Shown piece after piece: positions 27,245 through 36,837 of a stretch of 64,000 nt of DNA. Position 1 is the stretch's first letter; the number at the start of each line of letters is the position of its first letter. Origin of the DNA: Bacillota bacterium (GTDB lineage Bacteria > Bacillota > UBA4882 > UBA8346); assembly GCA_023426245.1 (NCBI GenBank), contig JAFABB010000002.1:1-64000 (forward strand). Reading direction: 5' to 3'. The position numbers and the translations under genes are program-made. The notes under the pieces are model-generated. The model was given only the letters and a program-made list of their open reading frames with translations, had not been told where the DNA came from and made no database searches.

Positions 27245-27384
27245 GGAAGCTCATTTTTTCATCAAAAAGGGTTAAACAGTTCTTGCAAAGGCTTACCACT
27301 GGAGAATATAGACTCAAACTCCACCAAAAGAGAGGGAGCGAAGAATTGTTGACGCGCGGTTTGGGTTTCGAAAGGGTCTTCATC

Positions 27385-27420
27385 CAAAAAAAAAGATGCC
27401 TTCTATTAAAAAAGGCATCC
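27385..27420 (-). terminator. Terminator of the LysM gene
   Basis: On the minus strand arms GATGCCTT (27419-27412) and AAGGCATC (27402-27395) are followed by a run of nine T. It begins just after the LysM gene stop. Confidence 0.85.
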
Positions 27421-27428
27421 GCAAATTT

Positions 27429-27758
27429 TCAATAGTATGGATTATAAGGATCGTAAGGATAAGGATAGGGTTCATAATAAGGTCTCCTATATCCATACGG
27501 GTAACGTCCATAAGGCCTTCCGTAATAAGGGCGGCGCCCATATCCTCCCCGGCCACCGCGTCCTGGTCCCGGCCTACCTCCAGGCCGCTGGGAATCATAA
27601 ACCGGCAAATTGATAACCTGCCCGGCATATAATTGATTGGGATCGAGATTGGCATTAACGGCCATAATATCTTCTACGGAAACATTCAATTCGTCCGCCA
27701 AATCCCAAAGTGTATCCTCCGGCTGGATGACATATTCATACCCAGAGTTCATCGACAT
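27429..27758 (-). CDS. LysM-domain protein with Gly/Arg/Tyr/Pro-rich tail
   Basis: About 109 residues from the ATG at 27758, preceded by GAGGTG; a longer frame to 27800 lacks a site. The LysM domain (about 5-55) is typical: YVIQPEDTLWDLADELNVSV, EDIMAVNANLDPNQLYAGQ, VINLP. The tail of about 50 residues is low-complexity (PGRGGRGGYGRRPYYGRPYG, then repeated PYPYDPYN). There is no signal peptide. LysM proteins of this form without a secretion signal are often spore-coat or cortex-associated in Firmicutes (SafA-like); that role is inferred. Confidence 0.8.
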   Translation of the reverse strand: MSMNSGYEYVIQPEDTLWDLADELNVSVEDIMAVNANLDPNQLYAGQVINLPVYDSQRPGGRPGPGRGGRGGYGRRPYYGRPYGRYPYGYRRPYYEPYPYPYDPYNPYY

Positions 27759-27909
27759 ATATTTCACCTCGTCATACTTATTGGCTAAGGTTTTTAGCAA
27801 TATATCTTATGTACTAAGGTGAAAGTAGGCATTATACGAAAAGCATAATTTCAGATAACATCATTCACCGGATCCCCTCATTATTTCGATGACCATGGAA
27901 CCGGTAATT

Positions 27910-28019
27910 TAGTAAAACGTTCTCTAATAACTACTCAATGATTGTGAACGTTTTACTTAAGTAGAGCGTATCTTCCCCATTTCTGATTGCCGTTTATTTA
28001 CGATACGCTCCACTAGTCC
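27910..28019. repeat. Two-hairpin dispersed element, copy A
   Basis: Two neighbouring inverted repeats: AGTAAAACGTTC (27911-27922) with GAACGTTTTACT (27946-27957), then AGTAGAGCGTATC (27960-27972) with GATACGCTCCACT (28002-28014, one mismatch). The whole is near-identical to 60302-60412 (one indel and about five substitutions). Its right end contains the stop codon of the neighbouring minus-strand gene, so it probably also acts as that gene's terminator. Confidence 0.9.
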
Positions 28020-28624
28020 TTGCAGGAAAGCTGGACTTCACAGATGCCGTCATGATTAAATGTCACATCCATCACTTCGACGCACCCGACAGTGTGGGGA
28101 AGGTTATCCCATCGAATAAAATTGATCTTTTCGATATCAGGCGAAACCAGCACCGAGTTGATAATGGTTATCAAGATAATATGATTTTTACTATCCGTAT
28201 ATTTAACGACCACCTTATCCTCAATCAAAGTTAAATCATCGGTCTTGGTACTGCTGGAAATTTCAAAACTTCCGATTCGCCCGCTGCTTGAAACGTCAAT
28301 CACCGGAATTAGCTTATTTCCCACTCTTTCATTGCTGGAACGCGTTACGAAACCTTTTTTCATTTGAACGATATTTCTCAGGGCATCACAAAAAGCAGCC
28401 ACGAAAGCCTTCTGTCTGTCAATCACGTTTCCCAGGTCGGCCCCGTGGCCCACAATACATATTTCATCACTGGTTTCTTTGAGATTTCCTGAATCGACAG
28501 GGCTTGTTTTGGACAAATCCGGTCCTTTGATCGGAATTTGCTGGTCCGGAAAAACCGTATACCCCAAACTGCTCGATAAAATAAAAATAATCCCTAAAAT
28601 GATTAAAATCGATATTTTTTTCAT
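28013..28624 (-). CDS. Exported protein of unknown function
   Basis: 203 residues. An N-terminal signal (KKISILIILGIIFILSSSLG) is followed by a 180-residue mature region with no recognised domain. A segment ICIVGHGADLGNVIDRQKAF followed by VAAFCDALRNI resembles the start of LPP20/DUF-type exported proteins in which an Ala-rich helix follows a Gly motif; this is weak. The last codon (Asp) and the TAG stop lie inside the dispersed two-hairpin element. Confidence 0.75.
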   Translation of the reverse strand: MKKISILIILGIIFILSSSLGYTVFPDQQIPIKGPDLSKTSPVDSGNLKETSDEICIVGHGADLGNVIDRQKAFVAAFCDALRNIVQMKKGFVTRSSNERVGNKLIPVIDVSSSGRIGSFEISSSTKTDDLTLIEDKVVVKYTDSKNHIILITIINSVLVSPDIEKINFIRWDNLPHTVGCVEVMDVTFNHDGICEVQLSCKD

Positions 28625-28839
28625 TTTTTCCCCGTATGAACCCTATTGCCATTCTGCAATGATGAATTGTAGCATTGGTCGGTTTTCTACAACCGTCGTT
28701 TGCGTTTTAAAAAGAATCTTTGACTTAGTTTCGAGCAATACTTGATGAATCCTGCATCCGTTATAAATATTTTCCATGAAAGACCTTGAACGATATGGGG
28801 GATTTTTAAAAAAACCCGATTCCACCTTTATGTGGAGAA

Positions 28840-29490
28840 TTAACGAATTAAGTTATTTTTATAGGCAAAACTCAACAATTCACAACGGTTCTTGACATTC
28901 AACTTCCCCAACAGTTCGGTAATGATATTTTTAACCCTTCCTTCACTTAAAAACAGCTCGCCTGCGATTTGCTTATTGCTTTTTCCCTCGGCAATCAGAC
29001 CCATTAATTTCTTTTCATCTTCACGAAGATCAAAGCCTAGGGGTTGCAGGGAAGAAGTGATCTTCCCTTTATTGGCAGTCAATTGATTTCGGATGACCTG
29101 AAATACCCTTTCACTGATAATACTGAACCCGCCGTAAACACTCTTAAGAGCCTGAACGAGTTCGCCCGGAGTGACCTCCTTTAAAATATAGCCATCGGCA
29201 CCGTTTTCCAATGCACGATAAATATTTTGTTCATCTTCAAGCATCGTCAAAATCAGCACTTTAATCCGGTTGTACTTGGATTTGATCAGCTTAGTGCCTT
29301 CAACACCGCCATTATCGGTTGTTTTTATATCCATTAAAACAACATCAGGCGAGAGCGAATCGCATAATTTTGATGCCTCCATTCCATTGCCCGCAAGGCC
29401 AACCACCTGAATTTCCCTATCCTGCTCGATAATACTTTTTAAACTATCCGTCAATATATTTTGGTCATCGGCAATCAATACTTTGATCAT
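28840..29490 (-). CDS. NarL/LuxR-type response regulator
   Basis: 216 residues. The receiver domain (1-120) has DDQ at 8-10, phosphoacceptor Asp54 (VVLMDIKTTDNGG), Thr in LILTMLEDEQ and Lys in DGYILKEVTPGEL. The C-terminal LuxR helix-turn-helix (about 150-210) has LIAEGKSNKQIAGELFLSEG and VKNIITELLGKLNVKNR. There is no histidine kinase gene next to it, so it is an orphan whose sensor must lie elsewhere. The exported protein downstream (28013) is in the same orientation but about 215 bp away. Confidence 0.92.
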   Translation of the reverse strand: MIKVLIADDQNILTDSLKSIIEQDREIQVVGLAGNGMEASKLCDSLSPDVVLMDIKTTDNGGVEGTKLIKSKYNRIKVLILTMLEDEQNIYRALENGADGYILKEVTPGELVQALKSVYGGFSIISERVFQVIRNQLTANKGKITSSLQPLGFDLREDEKKLMGLIAEGKSNKQIAGELFLSEGRVKNIITELLGKLNVKNRCELLSFAYKNNLIR

Positions 29491-29621
29491 GGTATCGCTC
29501 CGTTTGAACCTTATATTGATAAAAATTGATCGTACAGATTAAAAAAACAACTAATCTTATTGTAGTATTTCTGCCAGAAAAATACCATATCAGGAAATAA
29601 CTTTTTTGACCCTATCCTATA

Positions 29622-29648
29622 AAAAAATCAGCTTTTCGCTGATTTTTT
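29622..29648 (-). terminator. Terminator of speE
   Basis: Arms AAAAAATCAGC (29622-29632) and GCTGATTTTTT (29638-29648), loop TTTTC, about 45 bp beyond the speE stop. The flanking A and T runs make it usable in both directions. Confidence 0.85.
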
Positions 29649-29691
29649 ATAATACGACATTCGATTGTTTTTTCGGACACCCGAAATCCTA

Positions 29692-30525
29692 TCATTTTCC
29701 TTCGATGATTTGCTCCACAAACCTTGGTAATTGAAAAGCGCCGAAATGGAGTCCCGGGGTATAATACTTCGTTTCCAAAGCCGAGAACTGTTCGGGTTTT
29801 ACTTCCAGCGGGTCGTATTTTTTACTCGCCAAAGTAAAACTCCATAAACCGGATGGATAGGTAGGAATGCTGGCTGTGTAGAGCCTCTTGACTGGAAATA
29901 CCCCTTTAAGATTTCTGTGGATCATTTGGATCACATCCCGGTTCACAAAGGGAGACTCACTCTGAGCCACCATAATACCGTCTGCTGTTAACGCCTGGTG
30001 GACATCCTGGTAGAATTCGCGGCTAAAAAGGCCGACAGCCGGTCCTATCGGTTCCGTGGAGTCAATAATAATCACATCGTATTGATTTTTATGTTCCCGA
30101 ACATGGGCAACCCCATCGCCAATTGCCAACTTTACCCTGACATCGGTTAATGCTCCGGCGATGCCCGGCAGGTATTCCCGGCTGACCTCAACCACCCGGT
30201 TGTCGATTTCGGCCAAAACCGCTTCTTCCACAGTTTTATGTTTCAATATTTCCCGAATAACACCACCATCGCCGCCTCCGACCACCAAAACTTTTTTTGG
30301 GTTAGGATGGGTATTTAAAGCAACATGACTAATCATTTCATGATATACGAATTCATCAGCCTCCGTGGTCATAACCATCCCATCCAGCACCAGCATTTTC
30401 CCGAATTGAAGGGTATCAATGACTGCCATATCCTGATATTCGGTTTGTTCCGTATGCAAAGTCCGGGTTATTTTACAGGAAAAGCCCAGATTCGGAGTTT
30501 GCTTCTCAGTGTACCAAAGTTCCAT
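29692..30525 (-). CDS. speE: Spermidine synthase
   Basis: About 277 residues from the ATG at 30525 (preceded by GAGGAGATTTTA). It transfers the aminopropyl group of decarboxylated S-adenosylmethionine to putrescine. The family motifs are complete: ELWYTEKQTPNLGFSCKITR, LVVGGGDGGVIREILKH (cofactor loop), AEIDNRVVEVSREYLP, and the catalytic IIIDSTEPIGPA with its Asp, then YPSGLWSFTLAS. It stands alone rather than beside speD, which lies about 31 kb to the right in the opposite orientation. It is followed by an intrinsic terminator. Confidence 0.95.
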   Translation of the reverse strand: MELWYTEKQTPNLGFSCKITRTLHTEQTEYQDMAVIDTLQFGKMLVLDGMVMTTEADEFVYHEMISHVALNTHPNPKKVLVVGGGDGGVIREILKHKTVEEAVLAEIDNRVVEVSREYLPGIAGALTDVRVKLAIGDGVAHVREHKNQYDVIIIDSTEPIGPAVGLFSREFYQDVHQALTADGIMVAQSESPFVNRDVIQMIHRNLKGVFPVKRLYTASIPTYPSGLWSFTLASKKYDPLEVKPEQFSALETKYYTPGLHFGAFQLPRFVEQIIEGK

Positions 30526-30628
30526 TAAAATCTCCTCATTCAAATATTTTTCTACCGGAAACATTGCCTAAAGTTCTCTTTCAACCGGTTGTAAATGAGT
30601 ATAACAAATTATTGGCCAAAAATAAATA

Positions 30629-33220
30629 CTACTTGGCGAGGTCTTGATCCATAACCGGGATCACCAAATACTGAAAAGAAACCCAGTCCGCCGTTTTATA
30701 CCGGATAAAAATCAAACGTTGATGGTCACCCGGAAGAGTCCGCCAGGTCAACGGCTTCTCACCCTGCCAATTGGACCAAATTGACTGATCGTTACTGGCT
30801 TCCCATTGGAGGTTAGGCGTTAACGATTGAATCTGAATCCAACGATTCCCGCTCGATTCCATCATTCCCTCTTGAAGAAAATTCACTTCAAAAGCAACCG
30901 GCACCGCTTGCCTCAATTTATTATTGAATGCATCATCCTGGAGAATCGTAATGTTACCGGCATTATCCTTGGCTACAATCTGACAATAAACTCCATCCTG
31001 CGGCAATAGGTTTTCGGTAAAAATCCCGTTGGAATCTGCCGTTGCCGGGATGATTTGCCATTTCCCCTCTTTTGTAAAAATCCGCAGCCAACAGGTTACA
31101 GTTTCATTGGCGGACCATTGAAGCCTGAAAGATCGATCCTCCCCAACCTCAACCCCATTCTTGTAAAGCATCAAGGCAGGAGCGGTGGTATCCAATTGAA
31201 TATCCAGATAACCTTCCTGAATATGGCCTTCATTATCTTTCAAGCGGCCGGTGATCCTTTTGGGTCCGTCTTCCGGAGAGAGTGCATAATAAATTACCGG
31301 CCCGAAAGGTTGCCATTCCGTTAGGGAACCCGCTTCGCCCAAGGAAACCCATCCGGGGTCAGTTGAGCCGGGGGTATCGGCAAAGTTGGCATCCGCAGTC
31401 TCTTCCGCCGCTACGGTCAGATGAACGGCTATGCGCCGGTAACGGGTCACCCCGGTAGGAGTACTCATGGAAAATTGAAGCGGACCGGCCGATTTCACCG
31501 CGGGCATCACCGATGGGGACAAATTGGATAAATCCAGACTATAATTGATGTCTCCCCAAAGACCAGTCTCATTTTGCCAGCGTATCCGGATTGGATTTTG
31601 AGTGTCCTGGAAAAAGGAGAGGGGAATCTGATGCCGACTAGCCATTTGCTCTCCCATATAAATCCGGTGACCGGGATTGAGCACCTCCACAACCAACTGC
31701 ACCGGGAAAGGAAATTCCATTTCTGCTTGATCTCCTTGAATAAGCGGCGATATCCGTGAAATAACCGGTGGCGCCGGCCATTCTAAATAAGAAGCCTGTC
31801 CGGATAAACCGGGGCCGCAAGGAACGACCCAGGCTTTTTTTAAGGGGCGTCCAATTTCAATCGGGCCTCCCCACCAAGGATACCATTTCCAATCACTTCC
31901 GCTTTCACTAATCCAAACACCCACCAGATCTTTCATTTTACCCTGTACCAGGATAATTAACTTCCCCTTCTGAAACCCCAGGATCGTTCCTTCTGTTTTC
32001 GTATTGAAAAGCCTACCGGCCTGTGCCCTATCCTTGGCGGCTTCAGCGGATCGTCCCATTTTTCCAAGGGTTTCAGCTCGCTTGATCAGCAACGGTCCGA
32101 AGCCGGGATTAACAGCCAACCCTTGATTGCATAAGTCTAAAGCCCCTTTGAAATTCTTTTTCAACAGCTGGACCGAAGCTGCGCCCAGAAAACCGATTAA
32201 TGAACGGTGATCGTGATGAATCGCATCCAAGTACTGTTTATAAGCCAACTGCCACTGGCCTTGCTGCAACAAAATACGGCCTTGATTGATTTCAAAGGCG
32301 GCATCCAAGTCCGGATCGTGAAATTCTTTAGTGGCATTGGCCAAACTGACGTGAGTATCGGGAGTCAGCCAACGAATATTACTCTCCCACAATTTATAGT
32401 CGCTATTCGTATTTTTTCCCGTATTCCAGTTACTTAAAGCAGCTTTGGGGTTTCCTGCCAAATAAGCCCCCCAGCCCATCAATTCCCGAAACAGGGTTGC
32501 CGATAACGGCTTCTGAAGATAGTTCGGGCTGACCAGTGGCGAGGCGTTCCTGGTTTCTCCCAAAGCCAGGTAGGCCTTAAAAAGATCTTTATCGCGAGTA
32601 ACCTGCCAAGGGGTTGGCAACGGGGTGGCCCGGAGTAAATAACCGAATGCCAAAGTGAAATTCCCTGCTTGTAGGGAAGCAGCTCCCCTCCGCAAGCAAA
32701 TGACAGGGGTATTGCTTCCTGATAAAATCTGGGTAACCTTCTCTGGCTGCCACTCGTTGAGATAATAGTCTGCCAATGCCAATTTTACCGCTTCCATTTG
32801 CGGTGCGTATTCAAATGCCTGCTGGTAGTACCATAACGCTGTCTGTTTTTGGCGGCAGTAATCGTGATAATTTCCGGCAAAGATTAAGGCTAGAGGGTCA
32901 TGAGGGATTAGTTCCAAAAGCTGAAAAACACAAATTCGAAACCGCTCAAGTTCTTTTTTGGAAACCAACGGCAATTTCCCTTGCAATTCATTGCGGCGTT
33001 TGGTGGTTTCGGTCCACAACAGGGAGCGTTCTTCAAAATAAGCCGCCAAACCGGATGTCTTGAAAAGATTTTGGCCTTGCTCATATTGAGTTTCAAAATC
33101 ATCGGAAGCGGCTGTGATATCCAAAGCGGTATGTAAAGGAGTTCCCGATACAATCGGGGCTCCCCAAATGGTCAACATTCCAAAAAAAAGCAGCAACCAA
33201 ACGATATATTTTTGATTCAT
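30629..33220 (-). CDS. Large exported TPR-repeat protein
   Basis: 863 residues. A signal segment (YIVWLLLFFGMLTIWGAPIV) is followed by an alpha-helical TPR region to about residue 410 (LIFAGNYHDYCRQKQTALWY, GQWQLAYKQYLDAIHHDHRS, FKGALDLCNQGLAVNPGFGP). The C-terminal half is beta-rich, with Ig-like or fibronectin-like segments (LMLYKNGVEVGEDRSFRLQW, YCQIVAKDNAGNITILQDDA). No catalytic domain is seen. Such proteins usually scaffold envelope complexes; no partner is evident. It follows Fe-ADH in the same direction by only 31 bp. Confidence 0.8.
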   Translation of the reverse strand: MNQKYIVWLLLFFGMLTIWGAPIVSGTPLHTALDITAASDDFETQYEQGQNLFKTSGLAAYFEERSLLWTETTKRRNELQGKLPLVSKKELERFRICVFQLLELIPHDPLALIFAGNYHDYCRQKQTALWYYQQAFEYAPQMEAVKLALADYYLNEWQPEKVTQILSGSNTPVICLRRGAASLQAGNFTLAFGYLLRATPLPTPWQVTRDKDLFKAYLALGETRNASPLVSPNYLQKPLSATLFRELMGWGAYLAGNPKAALSNWNTGKNTNSDYKLWESNIRWLTPDTHVSLANATKEFHDPDLDAAFEINQGRILLQQGQWQLAYKQYLDAIHHDHRSLIGFLGAASVQLLKKNFKGALDLCNQGLAVNPGFGPLLIKRAETLGKMGRSAEAAKDRAQAGRLFNTKTEGTILGFQKGKLIILVQGKMKDLVGVWISESGSDWKWYPWWGGPIEIGRPLKKAWVVPCGPGLSGQASYLEWPAPPVISRISPLIQGDQAEMEFPFPVQLVVEVLNPGHRIYMGEQMASRHQIPLSFFQDTQNPIRIRWQNETGLWGDINYSLDLSNLSPSVMPAVKSAGPLQFSMSTPTGVTRYRRIAVHLTVAAEETADANFADTPGSTDPGWVSLGEAGSLTEWQPFGPVIYYALSPEDGPKRITGRLKDNEGHIQEGYLDIQLDTTAPALMLYKNGVEVGEDRSFRLQWSANETVTCWLRIFTKEGKWQIIPATADSNGIFTENLLPQDGVYCQIVAKDNAGNITILQDDAFNNKLRQAVPVAFEVNFLQEGMMESSGNRWIQIQSLTPNLQWEASNDQSIWSNWQGEKPLTWRTLPGDHQRLIFIRYKTADWVSFQYLVIPVMDQDLAK

Positions 33221-33251
33221 ACAGTCATCGCCTTACCGACAAACTTAATTT

Positions 33252-34406
33252 TTAGGCCGTTTCATGCAAAATATTCATCAGATCCTCCGCTTTCGCTTCC
33301 CGGGGGTTCGCTTTCGTGGAGCCGGAACTCAGACTCTCCTCGATAATCGCCGGAAAATCGGCTTCCGTAATTCCCAAATCCGTAATATGTTCAAATATCC
33401 CCAATTTGCGTTCCAGGGTCATGATAAATTTCATACCGGCGGCAGCCGCATCAATCGCGTCTCCGGCGATAATTTTCAGGCCGAGAGCTTTGGCAATTTC
33501 ACCGTATTTTTCATAACTCACGGCTAAGTTAAAGCGCATCACCGGAACCAAAAGCACTGCGCAAATCAAACCATGGGGTTTACCGCCTCTTACACCAATT
33601 GAATGCGCCATCCCGTGCACGGCTCCTAAACGGGCGACACTTAAGGCAATACCAGCCATCAAGCTTCCCATTGCCATTTCCGAGCGGGCTTGCAAATCCT
33701 GACCGTCTTGATGGACTTTGTAAATGTTTGCGGCTATCCTTTCAATTGCCGAATATGCGTATACATCGGTTAATGGCGTTGCCCCCTTGGAAGTATAAGC
33801 TTCAATCGCTTGTACCAGGGCGTCCATCCCGGAATGGACCGTCACCGGTGAAGGTAAACTCAAAGTTAATTCCGGATCGACAATCGTTAGATTTGCGGCC
33901 AATAAAGGATCACGGATTGACTTCTTCACTTTGGTTTGATGATCCGTAAGTACCGCATTTAAAGTAACCTCTGCTCCGGACCCGGCTGTGGTAGGAATCG
34001 TTACCAGAGGCACACCGGGTTGCAATAATCGCCCGCCCTCAAAATAATATTTCACATTCCGGTCCGTCCGGATAAGGCCGGCAATGACTTTCGCAGAATC
34101 CATAGCGCTGCCGCCGCCAATCCCAACTACCCAATCAATATCGGAATCCTTGGCAACCTGCAGTCCTTTTTCCACCGTTTCCAGCGATGGTTCCGGCTCC
34201 ACTTCATAAAAAGGGAAGATTTGAAATCCGGAACCCCGGAGTAAAGTTTCGACTTTTTGGATGATTCCATTTTTCATTAAAGCCTGTTTACCGGTTACCA
34301 CCATGACCTTAGGCCCGAAATACATACCTTCAACGGGCAATTCCCGTATCGACTGGCTACCGAAGATGATTCTCGTTTTAAGTTGAAAGGTCTGTAGCTG
34401 AGACAT
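33252..34406 (-). CDS. Iron-containing alcohol dehydrogenase
   Basis: 384 residues of the group III (Fe-ADH) family. NAD(P) binding: VVGIGGGSAMDSAKVIAGLI and TAGSGAEVT. Metal ligands are expected in VHSGMDALVQAIEAY and GAVHGMAHSIGVRGGKPHG, where the His residues and an upstream Asp bind Fe2+. It would interconvert an alcohol and an aldehyde with NAD(P)H. The substrate could be ethanol, butanol or a diol; fermentation is a natural setting in a clostridial-type cell. Ribosome binding site AGGGAGGATG. Confidence 0.93.
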   Translation of the reverse strand: MSQLQTFQLKTRIIFGSQSIRELPVEGMYFGPKVMVVTGKQALMKNGIIQKVETLLRGSGFQIFPFYEVEPEPSLETVEKGLQVAKDSDIDWVVGIGGGSAMDSAKVIAGLIRTDRNVKYYFEGGRLLQPGVPLVTIPTTAGSGAEVTLNAVLTDHQTKVKKSIRDPLLAANLTIVDPELTLSLPSPVTVHSGMDALVQAIEAYTSKGATPLTDVYAYSAIERIAANIYKVHQDGQDLQARSEMAMGSLMAGIALSVARLGAVHGMAHSIGVRGGKPHGLICAVLLVPVMRFNLAVSYEKYGEIAKALGLKIIAGDAIDAAAAGMKFIMTLERKLGIFEHITDLGITEADFPAIIEESLSSGSTKANPREAKAEDLMNILHETA

Positions 34407-34693
34407 GAAGCATCCTCCCTTATTACACTGACTTTACTCAATTCGCCGTTTTGTATTTATCTCCTCCGGCTTTTCCAAGAGTTTTTCAAAATTTAATGGA
34501 TTTTTCCTCTATTTACCACTCTCAAATAATATACGCCGGAAATCAAATCCATACTACAATGAGAGGTTTGGATTCAGGCAGCGGCGGATCGGGGCAAAAT
34601 TAAAGCTACCAGCTAAATAGCTAATAGCCACAGATTATCTCAATAAAAATTAAAATCGCAGACATCGATGGGGATAACAGGTAATCTTGTTTG

Positions 34694-35491
34694 CTAGATT
34701 TTCAACTCCAGCCAAGCTTTTTCTACCAGGATTCCAATATTCCGGTAAACTTCGGCATGGTCTTTTTTCACCCGCCAATGTCCCAAATATTCCAAGTTAC
34801 CTTCAGGCCCCAAAATCGGTGAAAACGTTAAGTTAACCAAATTCCATCCTATCGTGGAACCGGTTAATAATAACCTCTCCAGAACTTCCAAATGGACCGC
34901 CTTATCGCGGACAACCCCTTTTTTGCCAACCTTACCTTTTCCAGCTTCAAATTGGGGCTTAATTAAAGTAATTAAATCCCCTTCCGCCGTAATAAGCTCC
35001 AAAAATTTAGGAAGTACCAACGCTAAAGAAATAAACGAAAGATCAGCTGTAATCACGCTTGGATTTTCCCCAAGGCGTTCCCTATCAAAATAACGGATAT
35101 TTTCCCGCTCAAAGACCGTAACTCTTTTATCCTGACGCAATTTCCAGGCTATTTGACCGTAGCCGACATCAATAGCATAAACATGAGCGGCGCCGAACTG
35201 TAAAAGGCAATCGGTAAACCCGCCGGTTGAGGCTCCGGCATCCAGACATATCCTGCCATCCACCTTCACGTCAAAACTCCGGAGGGCTTTTTCCAGCTTT
35301 TTGCCGCCCCGGCTGACATAGGTCTCCACACCAAGACGATTCACTTCCAGCGGCTCGCTCACCATTTGACTGGCCTTTTCAACCCTTTTGCCGTTAACAA
35401 TTACTTCTCCGGCCATTATCGAACGCTGTGCCTGCTCACGGCTTTGAAAATAACCGTTCTCCACCAACCAAGAATCCACGCGTTGTTTCAT
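34694..35491 (-). CDS. tlyA: TlyA family rRNA (cytidine-2'-O)-methyltransferase
   Basis: 265 residues. An N-terminal S4 RNA-binding domain (1-65, KQRVDSWLVENGYFQSREQA then GEVIVNGKRV) is joined to an FtsJ-type methyltransferase domain with YVSRGGKKLEKAL, the SAM site CLDAGASTGGFTDCLLQFGA, and FISLALVLPKFLELI. TlyA proteins methylate 16S and/or 23S rRNA cytidines at the 2'-OH. Its ATG overlaps the stop of the preceding dgt gene (ATGA), indicating coupling. Confidence 0.93.
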   Translation of the reverse strand: MKQRVDSWLVENGYFQSREQAQRSIMAGEVIVNGKRVEKASQMVSEPLEVNRLGVETYVSRGGKKLEKALRSFDVKVDGRICLDAGASTGGFTDCLLQFGAAHVYAIDVGYGQIAWKLRQDKRVTVFERENIRYFDRERLGENPSVITADLSFISLALVLPKFLELITAEGDLITLIKPQFEAGKGKVGKKGVVRDKAVHLEVLERLLLTGSTIGWNLVNLTFSPILGPEGNLEYLGHWRVKKDHAEVYRNIGILVEKAWLELKI

Positions 35492-36726
35492 GATTTTCCA
35501 AATCCAAAACTCATCACTTTCGTATAAGGTTCAAACATCATCTCATAAATATCCATTGCCTGGCGATCCGTAAGTCCAGCCAGATAATCACAAATCAAAA
35601 CGGCTTTGATATTTCCCCCAATGTCCGCAGTGGCACGGGTTTGCCCCGATTTTTGCCAGACTGAGGACGGTAAAAGCTTGGGGTTATCCCAAAAACGGGT
35701 AAATAATTTTTCTAAAATGAACTTACCTTTTTCCGCCATCATCAAGACCATTGGATTTTTATAAACCTGGTCAAACAGGAAAGAATTTAGCATTTCCAGA
35801 TCCCGTTGTCTTTCAGGAGAGAGTCCAATCGCCGGTTGGGGTAACCTTTTCAAATCCTCTACGGAGCGAGGCTTAAACAGGTCCAAATTTTGGCTTGATG
35901 AAAGGATACAATCCTCGTTAAAATGATAGATTAGATGGCGAATAAGGCGGTAATGCCTCATCTGAGCGGAAAAAACTCCGGAAACGCGCGCACGCTCCTT
36001 CTCTTCCGAGGTAATATCCGACTCAATCCGCTCAATAAGGGGAATTTCCAAACTGATAACATCCTCCCAGCTAACCAAACCAACTTTCAGAGCGTCATCC
36101 AAATCATGAGCGGCAAAAGCAAGCGCATCGGAGATATTGACAATCTGCGCCTCAATGCTTGGTTGAAGATTTACTTGAAACTCCGGCGGTACCAGTGGAT
36201 TATCATATTGGGTCAAATGGCGGGCCAGGCCCTCCCTGGTTTCATAGGTTAAATTCAATCCCGGGAAAGCCGGGTAACGTTCTTCCAAGGAATCGACAAC
36301 CCGCAAACTATGTAAATTATGATCAAAACCGCCGTACTCTTTCAATAGTGAACTTAGAATTTCTTCCCCGGCATGTCCAAAAGGAGTATGCCCCAGATCG
36401 TGGGCGAGGGAAATGGCTTCCACTAAATCTTCATTGGCTCCCAAAACCCGCGCAAAAGTACGGGCATGCTGCATGACTTCCAATGTATGGGTTAAACGGG
36501 TACGATAGGATTCGCCCTCATGCACCAAAAACACCTGGGTTTTAAATTGCAGGTTTTTAAAAGCCGTTGTGTACATAATCCGATCCCGATCCCGTTGAAA
36601 ACAGGTCCGGTACCTATCCTCATCTTCCGCAAAACGACGGCCCTTGGTTTGCCCCGCTTTTGATGCAAAAGGGGCTAAAATGATTTCTTCGTTTTCCTCC
36701 ATTTTTTGACGGAGCAGATTCGCCAT
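35488..36726 (-). CDS. dgt: dGTPase-family HD hydrolase
   Basis: 412 residues. HD-domain signature: FLVHEGESYRTRLTHTLEVM (first His), SLAHDLGHTPFGHAGEEILS (HD pair), and ISDALAFAAHDLDDALKVGL with the late Asp. The length and C-terminal region fit bacterial deoxyguanosinetriphosphate triphosphohydrolase-like proteins, which remove the whole triphosphate from dNTPs. The start ATG is inside AATGCATGGCG with GGAGG about 11 nt upstream. It is translationally coupled to tlyA. Confidence 0.92.
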   Translation of the reverse strand: MANLLRQKMEENEEIILAPFASKAGQTKGRRFAEDEDRYRTCFQRDRDRIMYTTAFKNLQFKTQVFLVHEGESYRTRLTHTLEVMQHARTFARVLGANEDLVEAISLAHDLGHTPFGHAGEEILSSLLKEYGGFDHNLHSLRVVDSLEERYPAFPGLNLTYETREGLARHLTQYDNPLVPPEFQVNLQPSIEAQIVNISDALAFAAHDLDDALKVGLVSWEDVISLEIPLIERIESDITSEEKERARVSGVFSAQMRHYRLIRHLIYHFNEDCILSSSQNLDLFKPRSVEDLKRLPQPAIGLSPERQRDLEMLNSFLFDQVYKNPMVLMMAEKGKFILEKLFTRFWDNPKLLPSSVWQKSGQTRATADIGGNIKAVLICDYLAGLTDRQAMDIYEMMFEPYTKVMSFGFGKS

Positions 36727-36837
36727 GCATTCTCACCGCCTCCGCGCGAGCGCGCATTCATTGATACCTACTTAAAGAAAAATCTTTATAATCAAGCAGA
36801 GTAATCCCATGTGTGACCACTTATTTGGAATGGTCGC

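Noticed and set aside
27018..27383. Open frames on both strands over the 42-bp repeats
   Set aside because: Openness follows from the repeat period being a multiple of three; no start site on either strand.
28643..28825. 60-residue open frame between the NarL-type regulator and the exported protein
   Set aside because: No ribosome binding site and no recognisable composition.
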